This document shows, in pieces, positions 46,215 through 57,526 of a stretch of 64,000 bases of DNA. The DNA is from Staphylococcus chromogenes. GTDB taxonomy: Bacteria > Bacillota > Bacilli > Staphylococcales > Staphylococcaceae. Made by a program: the position numbers and the translations under genes. Location of the stretch: NCBI RefSeq assembly GCF_029024625.1, contig NZ_CP118953.1, positions 372,001 through 436,000 of the forward strand. The letters are read 5' to 3'. Numbering within the stretch: position 1 is the first letter of the stretch; each line of letters opens with the position of its first letter. The notes below the pieces were generated by a model. That model saw only the letters and a list, made by a program, of their open reading frames with translations. It did no database searches and had not been told where the DNA came from.

Positions 46215-47345
46215 TTATTTCGTTTTTTTATAGAGTAACTGAGCGATGCGCAATAATACAATGCCATCGATAGTATTCGGATCCCAACCTGTAATGTCAT
46301 GTATTTTTTTAATCCGATAGTTCAGTGTGTTGCGATGGATATATAAATCGTTGGCTGTTTTAACCAGCTTTCCATGATTTCGAAAATAAGCTTCCACCGT
46401 TTCGTTTAAATACTTATCCTCACCAAAATTCAGCAATTTTTTATAGTTCGTGACGAGTGACGTTTCATTACTCGGCGTATAGTGACTAATATTACGACAA
46501 ATGGTTTCCAATTCATATTCTTTATACGTATGAACGCCCTCAGTTATGTCTAAACTACGAATCAGTTTTTGAAGAGAAATGGATTCATTGTAAGACTGTA
46601 TCAAACCATGAATCCCAGTATTCATGGAACCTAACGTAATCAAAGATTTGTTTAAAATTTCATCTTGTTGATGTGTTTCTATAAAGTGTTTGATATCTTG
46701 TAACGTCGTGCCACGATTTTTATTGGTTTTAAAGATAAAGATGTAGTCTTGTGGCGTGATTTCAATCACATCATCGTTAGGGAGTTTCCAGTTATTAAGC
46801 GACTGTCGTAAATGTTTAATTTTTGATTTACTTATTGTATGAATTTGAATTAATCCGACAGTGAAAGTTTCATTTAAACCTAATTGTTCAAGAAGACCTT
46901 TTCGATTGTAACTTTGAATTTGACGGTCTTGGTTAAAAATAATGTGCGATAACATTTGAGTACGAGATAATTGGAAGTGATGTTCTTCTTCTCGTTCTTT
47001 TTCTTGTGTAATGATAAATTCTGCATTCAGTTTGAGTAAATGAGAATAGTCTCGCACAACGTCAGGATGATCTAAAATGATAACTGTACCATAAGCGACC
47101 CCTTCATGTTCAAAGGGTACAACAATGCATGGCGTCTCAGTTTGCCAAAATTTCATATCTTCTTCTTCTATTTCAATGGGTACATTTCGTTGAATTGAAT
47201 GGAGCGCAGCCTTATGTGTATGTCCTAAAAATTCTGCTTTTGAGGCATCAATTACTTGACCGCTTTGGTTGGTGATAAGAATATCCTTCTTAATAATAGA
47301 TGCTGTTTTTTTGAGTGCTTTATGTGCCCAATATTCTTTTCTCAT
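46215..47345 (-). CDS. CdaR/PucR-type sugar-diacid or purine-responsive regulator
   Basis: 376 aa if the start is the ATG at 47345 (GGGGATGG in front); in-frame ATGs at 47357 and 47414 exist but fit the family start less well. N-terminal diacid-recognition-type sensor (about 1-130, ILITNQSGQVIDAS), a middle GGDEF-like degenerate part, and a C-terminal PucR-type helix-turn-helix: LVKTANDLYIHRNTLNYRI and GWDPNTIDGIVLLRIA. Such proteins activate uptake and use of sugar acids such as glycerate. No such operon is beside it; it stands between two giant adhesin genes. Confidence 0.85.
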   Translation of the reverse strand: MRKEYWAHKALKKTASIIKKDILITNQSGQVIDASKAEFLGHTHKAALHSIQRNVPIEIEEEDMKFWQTETPCIVVPFEHEGVAYGTVIILDHPDVVRDYSHLLKLNAEFIITQEKEREEEHHFQLSRTQMLSHIIFNQDRQIQSYNRKGLLEQLGLNETFTVGLIQIHTISKSKIKHLRQSLNNWKLPNDDVIEITPQDYIFIFKTNKNRGTTLQDIKHFIETHQQDEILNKSLITLGSMNTGIHGLIQSYNESISLQKLIRSLDITEGVHTYKEYELETICRNISHYTPSNETSLVTNYKKLLNFGEDKYLNETVEAYFRNHGKLVKTANDLYIHRNTLNYRIKKIHDITGWDPNTIDGIVLLRIAQLLYKKTK

Positions 47346-47429
47346 TGAAGTTTCCATCCCCTGTCTAAAACAAAATCTGTATTTTCTAAATATTTGTTTG
47401 CTAGTATTGTTCATCGATCAAAATATATA

Positions 47430-47747
47430 TAAATCATAGCAATATAGTAACATTTAGAGATTGAAAGGTTGAATAATATGCCCATTACCCTTTGTGCATT
47501 TATACAATTGTCTTGTATTCAAATTGATGCCTTCAATACTTTAAATAGCCCTAAAACATTGAGGGTAAACATTATTTTTAATAGAGTCAATAATCTTATT
47601 TATTAAGTAAATTTAAAAATATAATAGCCTGTTGTCAACTTTGGCCAAAATTTATGTTAAATTAAAACTATGTTGTCCTACTTATAGTTTTTAAAGTTAT
47701 TAAGTAGGAAACAAAAACATTTTGGTAAAGGAGACCCATCGACTAAT
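47430..47747. promoter_or_regulatory. Control region of the 2,008-aa adhesin
   Basis: About 320 bases between two divergent genes. TCCTACTTA (47676-47684) and TAAGTAGGA (47701-47709) form a 9-bp inverted repeat 38 bases upstream of the start codon; AAAGGAG follows it. TTGTCA at 47634 is a possible -35 without a convincing -10. No ORF. Confidence 0.45.
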
Positions 47748-50700
47748 ATGAAAAAATCAAACAAACGTCTTGATTTCTTACCGAATCGTCAGAATAAGTA
47801 CTCTATTCGTAAATTTACAGTAGGTACAGCTTCTATTTTAGTGGGAGCCATTCTGTTATTCGGTGCACAAAATGACGCACAAGCTGAGGAAGCTCCAGCA
47901 GACAGTGCATCATCTACTACTGAAACTAAAGCATTAGATGTCTCTCCTGTGGAAGCGAGTACTGCAGAGGTAGCCCCAACTGCTCCAACAGAAACAACAG
48001 AAGCTACTTCTACAGAAGCAACAACAGAACCAACGACAACAGAACCAACAACAACTGAAACATCTACTACTGAAACAACAACTGAAGAAGCAACTGCAGA
48101 GAAAGCGACATCTGAAACGAAACCTGCAGATTCAACTGAAACACCATCTTCAACTGAAGAAGCGACGACAGAACCTGCATCAGCAGAACCAACGACAACA
48201 GAATCATCAACAACAGAACCAGCAACTGTTGAGCCTGCAACAACTGAACAACCTTCAAAAGAAGCAACAACTTCAAATGAAGTGACTTCAGAAGCACCAT
48301 CTACTGAAAGTGCACCAGTTGATTCAACTCAAGAAGCACCTTCAGAGCCATCTACACCTGCAACTGAATCACCTGCAGTAGATGCACCGGCCATTACTAG
48401 TGAAGCAACTGCTGTTGACTATGTTGCGAATACAACATCATTATCATCAACAGAAGCAGAAACATTAGTGAGTGATTTAAATTTAGACTATAACAATTTA
48501 ACACCAGAAGAATTACAAGCGGCATTAATAGATGGTTTAGTTGCTCAACAAAATGCGACGGCAACTGAGGCAACACCTCTAGATCGTCGTCAAACATCTG
48601 CATTATCTGATATTGATTCTGTAACTTATGGTACAACTGCTTTCCGTGCAGCTGTTACACCTGAGACAGCTTTAGCAGATAATGCTACTTACCAACCTTA
48701 TGCGAAACAAGACCCTACAAACTATCGTTATGGTACATTAGGCGATGCAACAGAAGCGATTGCGAACACAGCTGAACTTCCAGCAGATACGCAATACACA
48801 TTCAAAGATAACAATGTCTTCCAACGTGTCGGTAACCAATTAGCAACAGTTGTTGCAACTTATGCGGATGGTACAACAGACGAAGTATTAGCACCTATTT
48901 ACGTAAGCTATGCTTATGAAAAAGATGGTGTTAGCTACTCAGGCGTCCCTTATTCAGCGGAAAACAACTTTACTCGTACTGAAGAAGATGTACACATCGT
49001 ACCAAATTTAGAAGATTTAAGTTCAACTGAATCACGTGCAGATAATACTATTGATTTTGATTTATCAGCTGTATTCAACCTAGTACGAGTTAATTCAGGT
49101 ATGGAAACATACATCGAATTAGATGAACGTATCGCACAATATGTGACTTCAATTGATGGTAATATTGCTTCAACAGCAGCAGGTGCATCACCAGATCGTC
49201 CATTTGTTTGGGAACGTGTTGTAAATGCGAAAGGTGAACTAACAAACACTTGGAAAATGCGTTCATTCAACGCCCTAGCTTATTCTGATGGAGAAACATC
49301 AGTATTCCTTGGAGACCAGCCGTCTGTTTCACAAGTAAGTAGTTCAACAATCAACTTAAGTGATACAGTAGAAAACATATTTGCGAATGATCCATTACTA
49401 CAAAATGGAGATTTAGCCTTCAGAACATATACATTGACAGAAGAAGGACAAATTGTTAATACAACTGACCGTACAAATTACTTCCAAGTGGCACAAGATG
49501 AAAAAGATACGTTAACTGAAGCGACAGCACTTACAGAACGTAACTGGTTTACAGGTTCAGGTGCGATTACACGTTATGAAGCGCAAGCGGGTAACAATGG
49601 TGGTATCGTATTTGACCAATATTTCACAAAATCATCAAATGGTACATTAAATGGATATGGCGCGCAACCAAACCGTGACTGGACATATAATTTTGAAATT
49701 GATCCACGTCTATTACCATATATTGACGATGTTGAAATTCATTACTTAGACGAAAATGGTGTCGATTGGACAGCAAGTACTAAACTAAGCGATCGTTTTG
49801 CAAATGAATCTTCATTAACGAAAAACCAAGGTTGGAACAACTTTGAATATCGTTACAATAATGGTACTTCAATTGAATCTGCGTACACAACAGGCACAAC
49901 ATGGAACGATACACGTGACGGTGCACCTGACAAAGATGCATACACAGTTCCAGATGTAGAATTACAACCAGGTCAAGGTTACATGAGCTTAGACGCAGTA
50001 ATGATTAACGTTGATTCTCGTCAGTTAAACTTTAGACCAGGCTTAATCCAACCGGCTAAAGTACGTGTTGTAGCAACGCTTAAAGATGGCGTTTCTATTA
50101 ACGACGTTTTAGGTCAAAACCGTGATGAAAACTTTGGTTTCACAGGTTACTTAGTGAATGGTAAAAATGAAATCATTCCAAATACAGCAGGCACAGGTTA
50201 CTACCAAGCAATGGATGTTGATGGAGATGGTATCGTTGACGAAATCGATCCAAGCATTGAAACACCTGTAGCACCACCTCAAACTGCAGATAACTTTACA
50301 CCAGTAGGTCAACCTATTGAAACACCAGTGGGCGTCACACCAGATCCACGTGATGGTATTACTAACCTTGGAGAATTACCTCCAGATACGACTTACAATT
50401 GGGAAGTTGTACCAAATGTTGATACACCAACGACACCAGGTAACCCAATCCAAGCAGCAGTTATCGTAACGTATGTTGATGGTTCACAAGATCGTGTTGA
50501 AGTACCAATTACAGTAACGGACACACCAGTGGCAACACCACCGGAAGCACCAGTTGTAACTAACCCACAACCAAATGACGGAACAGTAACAGGTACATCA
50601 AATGAGCCAGGCGGTACAGTAACAGTGACATTCCCTAACGGAGAAGTCGTGACAGGTACAGTAGACGAAGATGGCACATGGACAGTAAACGTACCACCAA

Positions 50701-53700
50701 CTGAAACGTTAGAACAAGGTGAGGTTATCACTGCTACAATCACAGATGATAATGGAAACACGTCAACACCAGGTAGTGGTACAGTGACTGATACAATCGC
50801 ACCAGACGCACCAGTTGTGAACAACCCACAACCAAACGATGGTACAGTAACAGGTTCAGGAGAACCAGGTGAAACAGTAGTTGTGACATTCCCTAACGGA
50901 GATGTAGTTACAGGTACAGTTGGAGAAGACGGTACTTGGACAGTAAATGTACCACCAACAGAAACATTAGAAGAAGGCGAAGTTGTGACAGCGGTTATCA
51001 CTGATGATAACGGAAATACGTCAACGCCAGGTAACGGCACAGTAACTGACACGATCGCGCCAGACGCACCAGTTGTGAACAACCCACAACCAAACGATGG
51101 TACAGTAACAGGTTCAGGAGAACCAGGTGAAACAGTAATTGTGACATTCCCTAACGGAGATGTAGTTACAGGTACAGTTGGAGAAGACGGTACTTGGACA
51201 GTAAATGTACCACCAACAGAAACATTAGAAGAAGGCGAAGTTGTGACAGCGGTTATCACTGATGATAACGGAAATACGTCAACGCCAGGTAACGGCACAG
51301 TAACTGACACAATCGCGCCAGACGCACCAGTTGTGAACAACCCACAACCAAACGATGGAACAGTAACAGGAACTGGCGAGCCAGGTGGCACAGTAACAGT
51401 AACGTTCCCTAACGGCGAAGTCGTGACAGGTACAGTTGAAGAAGATGGTACATGGACAGTGGATGTACCACCAACAGTGACATTAACTGAAGGTGACATC
51501 ATTACTGCAACAGTAGAAGATGATAACGGTAACGTTTCTACACCAGGTAACGGAACAGTAACTGATACAATCGCGCCTGAGGCACCAGTTGTGAACGATC
51601 CGCAACCAAACGATGGAACAGTAACAGGAACTGGCGAGCCAGGTGGCACAGTAACAGTAACGTTCCCTAACGGCGAAGTCGTGACAGGTACAGTTGAAGA
51701 AGATGGTACATGGACAGTGGATGTACCACCAACAGAAACATTAGAAGAAGGCGAAGTTGTGACAGCGGTTATCACTGATGATAACGGAAATACGTCAACG
51801 CCAGGTAACGGAACAGTGACTGATACAATCGCACCAGATGCACCAGTTGTGAACAATCCACAACCAAACGATGGAACAGTAACAGGAACTGGCGAACCAG
51901 GTGGCACAGTAACAGTAACGTTCCCTAACGGAGAAGTCGTGACAGGTACAGTTGAAGAAGATGGTACATGGACAGTGGACGTACCACCAACAGTAACATT
52001 AACTGAAGGTGATGTAATCACTGCAACAGTAGAAGACGACAACGGTAACGTTTCTACACCAGGTAACGGCACAGTGACTGATACAATCGCACCAGACGCA
52101 CCAGTTGTGAACAACCCACAACCAAACGATGGAACAGTAACAGGAACTGGCGAGCCAGGTGGCACAGTAACAGTAACATTCCCTAACGGAGAAGTCGTGA
52201 CAGGTACAGTTGAAGAAGATGGTACATGGACAGTGGACGTACCACCAACAGTAACATTAACTGAAGGTGACGTGATCACAGCAACAGTAGAAGACGACAA
52301 TGGTAACGTTTCTACGCCAGGTAACGGAACAGTAACTGACACGATCGCACCAGACGCACCAGTTGTGAACAATCCACAACCAAACGATGGAACAGTAACT
52401 GGTACTGGCGAACCAGGTGGCACAGTGACAGTAACGTTCCCTAACGGCGAAGTCGTGACAGGTACAGTTGAAGAAGATGGTACATGGACAGTGGATGTAC
52501 CACCAACAGTAACATTAACTGAAGGTGACGTGATCACTGCAACAGTAGAAGATGACAACGGTAACGTTTCTACGCCAGGTAACGGAACAGTGACTGATAC
52601 AATCGCACCAGATGCACCAGTTGTGAACAATCCACAACCAAACGATGGAACAGTAACAGGAACTGGCGAGCCAGGTGGCACAGTAACAGTAACGTTCCCT
52701 AACGGCGAAGTCGTGACAGGTACAGTTGAAGAAGATGGTACATGGACAGTGGATGTACCACCAACAGTAACATTAACTGAAGGTGACGTGATCACTGCAA
52801 CAGTAGAAGATGACAACGGTAACGTTTCTACGCCAGGTAACGGCACAGTGACTGATACAATCGCACCAGACGCACCAGTTGTGAACAATCCACAACCAAA
52901 CGATGGAACAGTAACAGGAACTGGCGAACCAGGTGGCACAGTGACAGTAACATTCCCTAACGGAGAAGTCGTGACAGGTACAGTTGAAGAAGATGGTACA
53001 TGGACAGTGGACGTACCACCAACAGTAACATTAACTGAAGGTGACGTAATCACAGCAACAGTAGAAGATGATAACGGTAACGTTTCTACGCCAGGTAACG
53101 GCACAGTAACTGATACAATCGCTCCTGAACCACCAGTTGTAGATCCTATTAAACCAGGTGACACAGTAGTGACTGGTGAAGGTGAACCAGGTGGCACAGT
53201 AACAGTGACATTCCCTAACGGCGAAGTGGTGACTGGAACTGTAGACGAAGACGGAACTTGGACAGTGGATGTACCACCAACAGTAACAATTAAAGATGGC
53301 GACACAATTGTTGTAACGCAAACTGATAAAGGTGGAAATGAATCTGATTCAACAACTGTTGTTGTCACAGGTGATAAAGATGATTCAACAACACCACCAG
53401 TTGATAACAGTGGCAACAATGACGGTAATAATGATTGCCCTGTTGTGAAACCAATTCAAAATAATGACACTTCTGTAACTGGTCAAACAGAACCAGGTGC
53501 ACCAGTGAAAGTTGAATTCCCAGGTGACACTACAGTAACAACTGAAGCTGATGATGAAGGTCAATTCACAGTATCTGTCCCTCAACATGTAGCGCTTAAC
53601 GACGGTGATACAGTTAAAGTGACAGGATCTGAAGACAAACCTGCAACAGCTAAAGTAGGAGAATTACCTGAAACAGGTTCTACAACGAACCCAACATTAT

Positions 53701-53774
53701 TCGGTGGCTTAATTGCTGCGCTTGGATCATTATTCTTATTCGGCAGACGTCGTAAAGAAAAAGAAGAGCAATAA
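47748..53774 (+). CDS. LPXTG adhesin with Ig-like repeats (2,008 aa)
   Basis: YSIRK signal ([16 protein letters not shown]), cleaved near AQAEEA. Glu/Thr-rich region 45-240, then an adhesin region of about 600 residues (260-845) rich in Asn, Asp and aromatic residues, ending in a calcium-type loop [13 protein letters not shown]. One Rib-like module (about 845-925) leads into ten Ig-like (Big_6) modules of 86 residues plus two diverged ones. LPETG, a hydrophobic stretch and RRRKEKEEQ end the chain. Wall-anchored by sortase A. The last module carries a lone Cys (NDCPVVKP), rare in such proteins. Ligand unknown. Confidence 0.93.
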   Translation: MKKSNKRLDFLPNRQNKYSIRKFTVGTASILVGAILLFGAQNDAQAEEAPADSASSTTETKALDVSPVEASTAEVAPTAPTETTEATSTEATTEPTTTEPTTTETSTTETTTEEATAEKATSETKPADSTETPSSTEEATTEPASAEPTTTESSTTEPATVEPATTEQPSKEATTSNEVTSEAPSTESAPVDSTQEAPSEPSTPATESPAVDAPAITSEATAVDYVANTTSLSSTEAETLVSDLNLDYNNLTPEELQAALIDGLVAQQNATATEATPLDRRQTSALSDIDSVTYGTTAFRAAVTPETALADNATYQPYAKQDPTNYRYGTLGDATEAIANTAELPADTQYTFKDNNVFQRVGNQLATVVATYADGTTDEVLAPIYVSYAYEKDGVSYSGVPYSAENNFTRTEEDVHIVPNLEDLSSTESRADNTIDFDLSAVFNLVRVNSGMETYIELDERIAQYVTSIDGNIASTAAGASPDRPFVWERVVNAKGELTNTWKMRSFNALAYSDGETSVFLGDQPSVSQVSSSTINLSDTVENIFANDPLLQNGDLAFRTYTLTEEGQIVNTTDRTNYFQVAQDEKDTLTEATALTERNWFTGSGAITRYEAQAGNNGGIVFDQYFTKSSNGTLNGYGAQPNRDWTYNFEIDPRLLPYIDDVEIHYLDENGVDWTASTKLSDRFANESSLTKNQGWNNFEYRYNNGTSIESAYTTGTTWNDTRDGAPDKDAYTVPDVELQPGQGYMSLDAVMINVDSRQLNFRPGLIQPAKVRVVATLKDGVSINDVLGQNRDENFGFTGYLVNGKNEIIPNTAGTGYYQAMDVDGDGIVDEIDPSIETPVAPPQTADNFTPVGQPIETPVGVTPDPRDGITNLGELPPDTTYNWEVVPNVDTPTTPGNPIQAAVIVTYVDGSQDRVEVPITVTDTPVATPPEAPVVTNPQPNDGTVTGTSNEPGGTVTVTFPNGEVVTGTVDEDGTWTVNVPPTETLEQGEVITATITDDNGNTSTPGSGTVTDTIAPDAPVVNNPQPNDGTVTGSGEPGETVVVTFPNGDVVTGTVGEDGTWTVNVPPTETLEEGEVVTAVITDDNGNTSTPGNGTVTDTIAPDAPVVNNPQPNDGTVTGSGEPGETVIVTFPNGDVVTGTVGEDGTWTVNVPPTETLEEGEVVTAVITDDNGNTSTPGNGTVTDTIAPDAPVVNNPQPNDGTVTGTGEPGGTVTVTFPNGEVVTGTVEEDGTWTVDVPPTVTLTEGDIITATVEDDNGNVSTPGNGTVTDTIAPEAPVVNDPQPNDGTVTGTGEPGGTVTVTFPNGEVVTGTVEEDGTWTVDVPPTETLEEGEVVTAVITDDNGNTSTPGNGTVTDTIAPDAPVVNNPQPNDGTVTGTGEPGGTVTVTFPNGEVVTGTVEEDGTWTVDVPPTVTLTEGDVITATVEDDNGNVSTPGNGTVTDTIAPDAPVVNNPQPNDGTVTGTGEPGGTVTVTFPNGEVVTGTVEEDGTWTVDVPPTVTLTEGDVITATVEDDNGNVSTPGNGTVTDTIAPDAPVVNNPQPNDGTVTGTGEPGGTVTVTFPNGEVVTGTVEEDGTWTVDVPPTVTLTEGDVITATVEDDNGNVSTPGNGTVTDTIAPDAPVVNNPQPNDGTVTGTGEPGGTVTVTFPNGEVVTGTVEEDGTWTVDVPPTVTLTEGDVITATVEDDNGNVSTPGNGTVTDTIAPDAPVVNNPQPNDGTVTGTGEPGGTVTVTFPNGEVVTGTVEEDGTWTVDVPPTVTLTEGDVITATVEDDNGNVSTPGNGTVTDTIAPEPPVVDPIKPGDTVVTGEGEPGGTVTVTFPNGEVVTGTVDEDGTWTVDVPPTVTIKDGDTIVVTQTDKGGNESDSTTVVVTGDKDDSTTPPVDNSGNNDGNNDCPVVKPIQNNDTSVTGQTEPGAPVKVEFPGDTTVTTEADDEGQFTVSVPQHVALNDGDTVKVTGSEDKPATAKVGELPETGSTTNPTLFGGLIAALGSLFLFGRRRKEKEEQ
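50549..53128 (+). repeat. Ten tandem Ig-like repeats of 258 bp
   Basis: Each unit begins [16 protein letters not shown]. Period is exactly 258 bases from 50807 on. Units 2 and 3 form one type ([17 protein letters not shown]), units 6-10 the other ([17 protein letters not shown]), while unit 5 starts as the second and ends as the first, a recombinant. Units 6-10 differ by only a few bases. Confidence 0.9.
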
Positions 53775-53795
53775 TTCATTTAAGCTCGAATAACC

Positions 53796-53826
53796 AGAGA
53801 CCCGAAAATTTCGGGTCTCTTTTTTG
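53796..53826 (+). terminator. Terminator after the 2,008-aa adhesin
   Basis: Stem AGAGACCCGAAA-TTTCGGGTCTCT followed by TTTTT. Confidence 0.9.
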
Positions 53827-53942
53827 TCGTTCGAACAACATTTGTGCAGTTGAACAATTATTTAGAACAACTCTATTTTTATAACTATCTATTGTGCTTG
53901 CCAATGTGTGATGTAACATAAATAAAATAAAGGTCAATATAA

Positions 53943-53971
53943 TTGACGTTTATAAATAGATTGACTATACT
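53943..53971 (+). promoter_or_regulatory. Promoter of ipdC
   Basis: TTGACG (53943-53948), 17-base spacer, TATACT (53966-53971); 30 bases before the start codon. Confidence 0.7.
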
Positions 53972-54001
53972 GTAAGAAAAATAGAGAAAAAAGGTGAAAA
54001 A

Positions 54002-55642
54002 ATGAAAAAGACAGTCAGTCAATTTATTTTTGATGAAATAGCGCGTCAAGGTGTAGATTCGATATTTGGCGTTCCTGGTGATTTCAATTTAGCGTTTTTA
54101 GATGAAATCATTGCACATCCGACACTCAACTGGATAGGGAATACCAATGAATTAAATGCTGCTTATGCGGCAGATGGTTATGCACGCATCAAAGGTTTAA
54201 GTGCACTAGTCACAACATTTGGTGTGGGTGAATTAAGTGCGGTGAACGGCATTGCGGGTTCCTATGCGGAGCGTGTCCCTGTCATTGCGATTACAGGTGG
54301 ACCAACAACTGTGGTTGAAAATGCAGGAAAATATGTACATCATTCTTTAGGGGAAGGCCAGTTTGATGTTTATCAAAAAATGTTTGAGCCTATTACTGTC
54401 GCACAAACGTATGTGACACCAGAAAATGCGCTTACTGAAATTCCGCGTGTCATTCAAGCGGCAATAGATGATAAACGTCCGGTTCATATCCATTTGCCGA
54501 TTGATACAGCGATGGTGGAAATAGAAGTGCCTGAACAAGTGGAATATCCAAAAAATCGTAGCAGTGATAAAACAGACTGGGTTTCTACAGTGGAACAAAA
54601 ATTAAAACAAGCTAAACAACCGACACTGATTGTAGGCCATGAAATCAATAGCTTTCAGTTACACAATGAAGTGCGTGACCTTGTGGATCAGTTAAAACTT
54701 CCTGTTGCGCAATTATCATTGGGTAAATCAGCCTTTGATGAAACACATCCAAATTACATGGGCATTTATGATGGCAGTATTGCGCATGAACCGATTAAAT
54801 CTTATGTTGATAACAGCGACTTAGTCCTAACCTTAGGCGCAAAGTTAACAGACTCTGCAACGGCAGGCTTTTCACAAAAATTTTCAAATGACAAAGTGGT
54901 TATGTTAAACCATAAGAATATACAATTCGATAATCAAACTATGTCACCGATGTCACTCTCTGACATTATTCAAACACTCAAAACAATGAATTATCAATTT
55001 GATGGTGAATTTCCTCAGTTTGCGCAATCTACTCATACTGAGGTTGACGTAGACGATAAACCGTTAACGCAAGAAAAATATTTTGAAGTAATGCAAAATT
55101 TTATCCAACCGAATGACGTGTTACTTGCCGAACAAGGGACATCATTTTTCGGCGCTTATGAGTTAGCTTTACCCAAAGATGTGACCTTTATTGGACAACC
55201 TTTATGGGGATCTATTGGTTATACATTCCCATCTACTTTGGGGACACAACTCGCTGATCGCAATCGTCGAAATGTGTTATTGATTGGGGACGGCTCACTA
55301 CAATTAACTGTACAAGAACTTGCGACGATGTTGCGCCATGATTTACATCCAGTTCTTTTCATTATTAATAATGATGGATATACTGTTGAACGTAAAATTC
55401 ATGGAGAGCATCAGCCTTATAATGATATTGGCTCATGGAATTATCGCTTACTTCCGACGGTATTTGGCAATGAAGATATTCCTACGTATAATGTCACAAC
55501 GTCTCGTGAACTTAAAGCGGCCATGGATAAAGTCAACGAGCATCCTCAATCCATGCACCTTGTTGAAGTGCATATGGATAAACATGATGCACCTGAGAAA
55601 CTCGCAAATATTGCGAAAGCTTTCGCTACACAAAATAAATAA
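54002..55642 (+). CDS. ipdC: Indole-3-pyruvate / alpha-keto acid decarboxylase
   Basis: 546 aa, thiamine-diphosphate enzyme of the pyruvate-decarboxylase family. Catalytic E50 in GNTNELNAAYAADGYAR; HH in YVHHSLGEGQFD; cofactor-binding GDGSLQLTVQEL (429-440) to INNDGY (455-460). It decarboxylates keto acids from amino-acid transamination, such as indole-3-pyruvate or branched-chain keto acids, to aldehydes. AAAAGGTG precedes the ATG. Placed just ahead of the trp operon on the same strand; the T-box promoter starts ten bases after its stop. True substrate preference cannot be read from the sequence. Confidence 0.88.
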   Translation: MKKTVSQFIFDEIARQGVDSIFGVPGDFNLAFLDEIIAHPTLNWIGNTNELNAAYAADGYARIKGLSALVTTFGVGELSAVNGIAGSYAERVPVIAITGGPTTVVENAGKYVHHSLGEGQFDVYQKMFEPITVAQTYVTPENALTEIPRVIQAAIDDKRPVHIHLPIDTAMVEIEVPEQVEYPKNRSSDKTDWVSTVEQKLKQAKQPTLIVGHEINSFQLHNEVRDLVDQLKLPVAQLSLGKSAFDETHPNYMGIYDGSIAHEPIKSYVDNSDLVLTLGAKLTDSATAGFSQKFSNDKVVMLNHKNIQFDNQTMSPMSLSDIIQTLKTMNYQFDGEFPQFAQSTHTEVDVDDKPLTQEKYFEVMQNFIQPNDVLLAEQGTSFFGAYELALPKDVTFIGQPLWGSIGYTFPSTLGTQLADRNRRNVLLIGDGSLQLTVQELATMLRHDLHPVLFIINNDGYTVERKIHGEHQPYNDIGSWNYRLLPTVFGNEDIPTYNVTTSRELKAAMDKVNEHPQSMHLVEVHMDKHDAPEKLANIAKAFATQNK

Positions 55643-55652
55643 CTAAAACGTG

Positions 55653-55681
55653 TTGACAAGGCAAAAGGTTATCTGTATAGT
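55653..55681 (+). promoter_or_regulatory. trp operon promoter
   Basis: TTGACA (55653-55658), 17-base spacer, TATAGT (55676-55681). Near-consensus; transcription would start near 55688 and run through both T-boxes. Confidence 0.8.
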
Positions 55682-55687
55682 ATGAAT

Positions 55688-55902
55688 TATCAAACAACTT
55701 AAGCAGATTGATAAGTAACGTTTGTAGTTGTAGCAACAAGAAAGCTAACGGGTGATGAGAGTTAGCACAATACATTCGTGAATTGGGCAATCGTTATGCT
55801 TACATTTAAATTATGTTTAAAGTGAACATGCGATGTGCATGTTAATAAAGGTGGCACCACGTTAACGCGTCCTTTCGAGAGCGTTAATGTGGTGTTTTTA
55901 TA
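55688..55902 (+). ncRNA. T-box riboswitch 1, tRNA-Trp responsive
   Basis: Leader with the AG-bulge motif GGTGATGAGAG, specifier codon TGG (55784-55786, in GAATTGGGC) and T-box AAAGGTGGCACCACG (55847-55861). The terminator ACCACGTTAACGC...GCGTTAATGTGGT with a T-run (to 55902) competes with the antiterminator. Uncharged tRNA-Trp would bind the specifier and the T-box and let polymerase pass. Confidence 0.88.
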
Positions 55903-55904
55903 TT

Positions 55905-56106
55905 TGTGAGGTAAGATGAAGTAGTTTTGTCATTGGGTAGTGTCAGAAAATGAACGGGTGATGCGAGTTCATACCTATACAAAATGAATTGGGTCTTACT
56001 ATAAGCAACCAAATAAATATTGAGAGTGAACAGTAACAACTGTTAATGAAGGTGGTACCGCGCGTGAAGCGTCCTGATGAAGGACATTCATGTGCGGATT
56101 TTTTAT
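55905..56106 (+). ncRNA. T-box riboswitch 2, tRNA-Trp responsive
   Basis: Second, shorter T-box directly after the terminator of the first. GGGTGATGCGAG motif, specifier TGG (55990-55992, again in GAATTGGG), T-box GAAGGTGGTACCGCG (56048-56062) and terminator CCGCGCGTGAA...TTCATGTGCGG with a T-run. Two UGG T-boxes in series make read-through depend on two tRNA-binding events. Confidence 0.87.
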
Positions 56107-56122
56107 TTAAAGGAGGTACAAG

Positions 56123-57526
56123 ATGAAGATTAAATATCGAGTGGTCAACGCCCCGGTCAACCCTGAAACGTTTGCGAGACATCGTAACAAAAAAATTGTT
56201 TTAGAAAGTGCGACGACCCATCAAACGAAAGGGCGCTATTCTATTGTGGTCTTTGAGACATATGGGGAATGCACTTTATATAAAGAAAAATTATTTATCA
56301 AAACGCCACATCAAACCAAAAGTATCACTGACGCGCCATTTGATGCTTTGAAAAAATATATCGACGCGTATTATGCGAAGGTTGAAGAACCACAACTTAA
56401 AGCACTTCCATTTATTTCAGGATTTATGGGTTATTGCAGTTTTGATCTTGTGCGACATGCGTTTCCGGTTTTAAAAAAATACCCCATTGAAGGTGAGGGG
56501 TGTGATGCCTTATTTCATATGGTGGAATCGGTGTATGTTTTTGATCATTATAAAGAGCAAATCTACGTGATAACGACGAATTTGTTTTCAAATGCGACTG
56601 AATCAGAACTTGAGTCAAGATTAGACGCCATGATGTTAGAGTTTGACCAACTCCAATTGTTTGAAAATGAGGAATCCAGCGCTTTACCACAAAAGCATAT
56701 TGAAACGAATGTTTCTGACGCTGATTTTATACAACGGGTTAAAATGTTTAAGCAACTGATTCAACAAGGGGATATGTTTCAAGTCGTGCCTTCGAGAGTT
56801 TATCGCTATAAACATTACTTTAATAAAGGGCTCAATACTTTATCGTATCAATTGTATCAAAAACTGAAGCGTAACAATCCAAGCCCTTATATGTTTTATT
56901 ACAATATGGGCGCCCAAATATTTGTAGGAAGTTCACCTGAAAGTTTCGTGAAAGTGAAAGACCGAGAAGTCATGACTAATCCTATTGCTGGAACAATAAA
57001 GCGAGGGAAATCATCTCAAGAGGATTTAGACAATGAAGAGATACTCCTGACAGACGAAAAAGAGTTGAGTGAACATCGAATGTTGGTTGACCTCGGTCGC
57101 AATGATATTTTACGTATTGCAGAACCTGGTTCTTTGAAAATACCTAAATTAATGACGATTGAACGGTATGAACATGTGATGCACATTGTGAGCGAAGTGA
57201 TTGGGACTTTAAACGTTCATGTTTCTCCGATGGATGTGATTACCTCTTTGTTACCGACAGGCACAGTCTCAGGTGCGCCTAAGGTGAGAGCGATTCAACG
57301 TATTTACGAAGCACATCCCTATCAACGCGGGGTGTATAGTGGTGGTGTCGGTTATATCAATTGTGACCATGCGCTTGATTTGGCGCTTGCGATTCGCACG
57401 ATGGTCATTGATGAGACTTACGTCAATGTCGAAGCAGGGTGTGGGGTTGTCTATGATTCGATTCCAGAGAAAGAACTGGAAGAAACACGTCTCAAAGCAA
57501 AAAGTTTACTGGAGGTGACGCTATGA
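56123..57526 (+). CDS. trpE: Anthranilate synthase component I
   Basis: 467 aa. The N-terminal LESATTHQTKGRYSIV corresponds to the tryptophan feedback-binding LLES motif. Chorismate-binding core: FVGSSPESFVKV, NPIAGTIKRG, LVDLGRNDILRI, LPTGTVSGAPKVRA and VEAGCGVVYDSIPEKE. With TrpG it makes anthranilate from chorismate and glutamine. AAAGGAGG lies six bases before the ATG. It heads trpEGDCFBA, and its stop overlaps trpG by four bases. Controlled by the double T-box. Confidence 0.95.
   Translation: MKIKYRVVNAPVNPETFARHRNKKIVLESATTHQTKGRYSIVVFETYGECTLYKEKLFIKTPHQTKSITDAPFDALKKYIDAYYAKVEEPQLKALPFISGFMGYCSFDLVRHAFPVLKKYPIEGEGCDALFHMVESVYVFDHYKEQIYVITTNLFSNATESELESRLDAMMLEFDQLQLFENEESSALPQKHIETNVSDADFIQRVKMFKQLIQQGDMFQVVPSRVYRYKHYFNKGLNTLSYQLYQKLKRNNPSPYMFYYNMGAQIFVGSSPESFVKVKDREVMTNPIAGTIKRGKSSQEDLDNEEILLTDEKELSEHRMLVDLGRNDILRIAEPGSLKIPKLMTIERYEHVMHIVSEVIGTLNVHVSPMDVITSLLPTGTVSGAPKVRAIQRIYEAHPYQRGVYSGGVGYINCDHALDLALAIRTMVIDETYVNVEAGCGVVYDSIPEKELEETRLKAKSLLEVTL

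Noticed and set aside
50393-53419. 1,008-codon open frame on the minus strand across the Ig-like array
   Set aside because: It is the shadow of a strongly periodic coding sequence; the translated product repeats the same unit, has no ribosome binding site and no family character.
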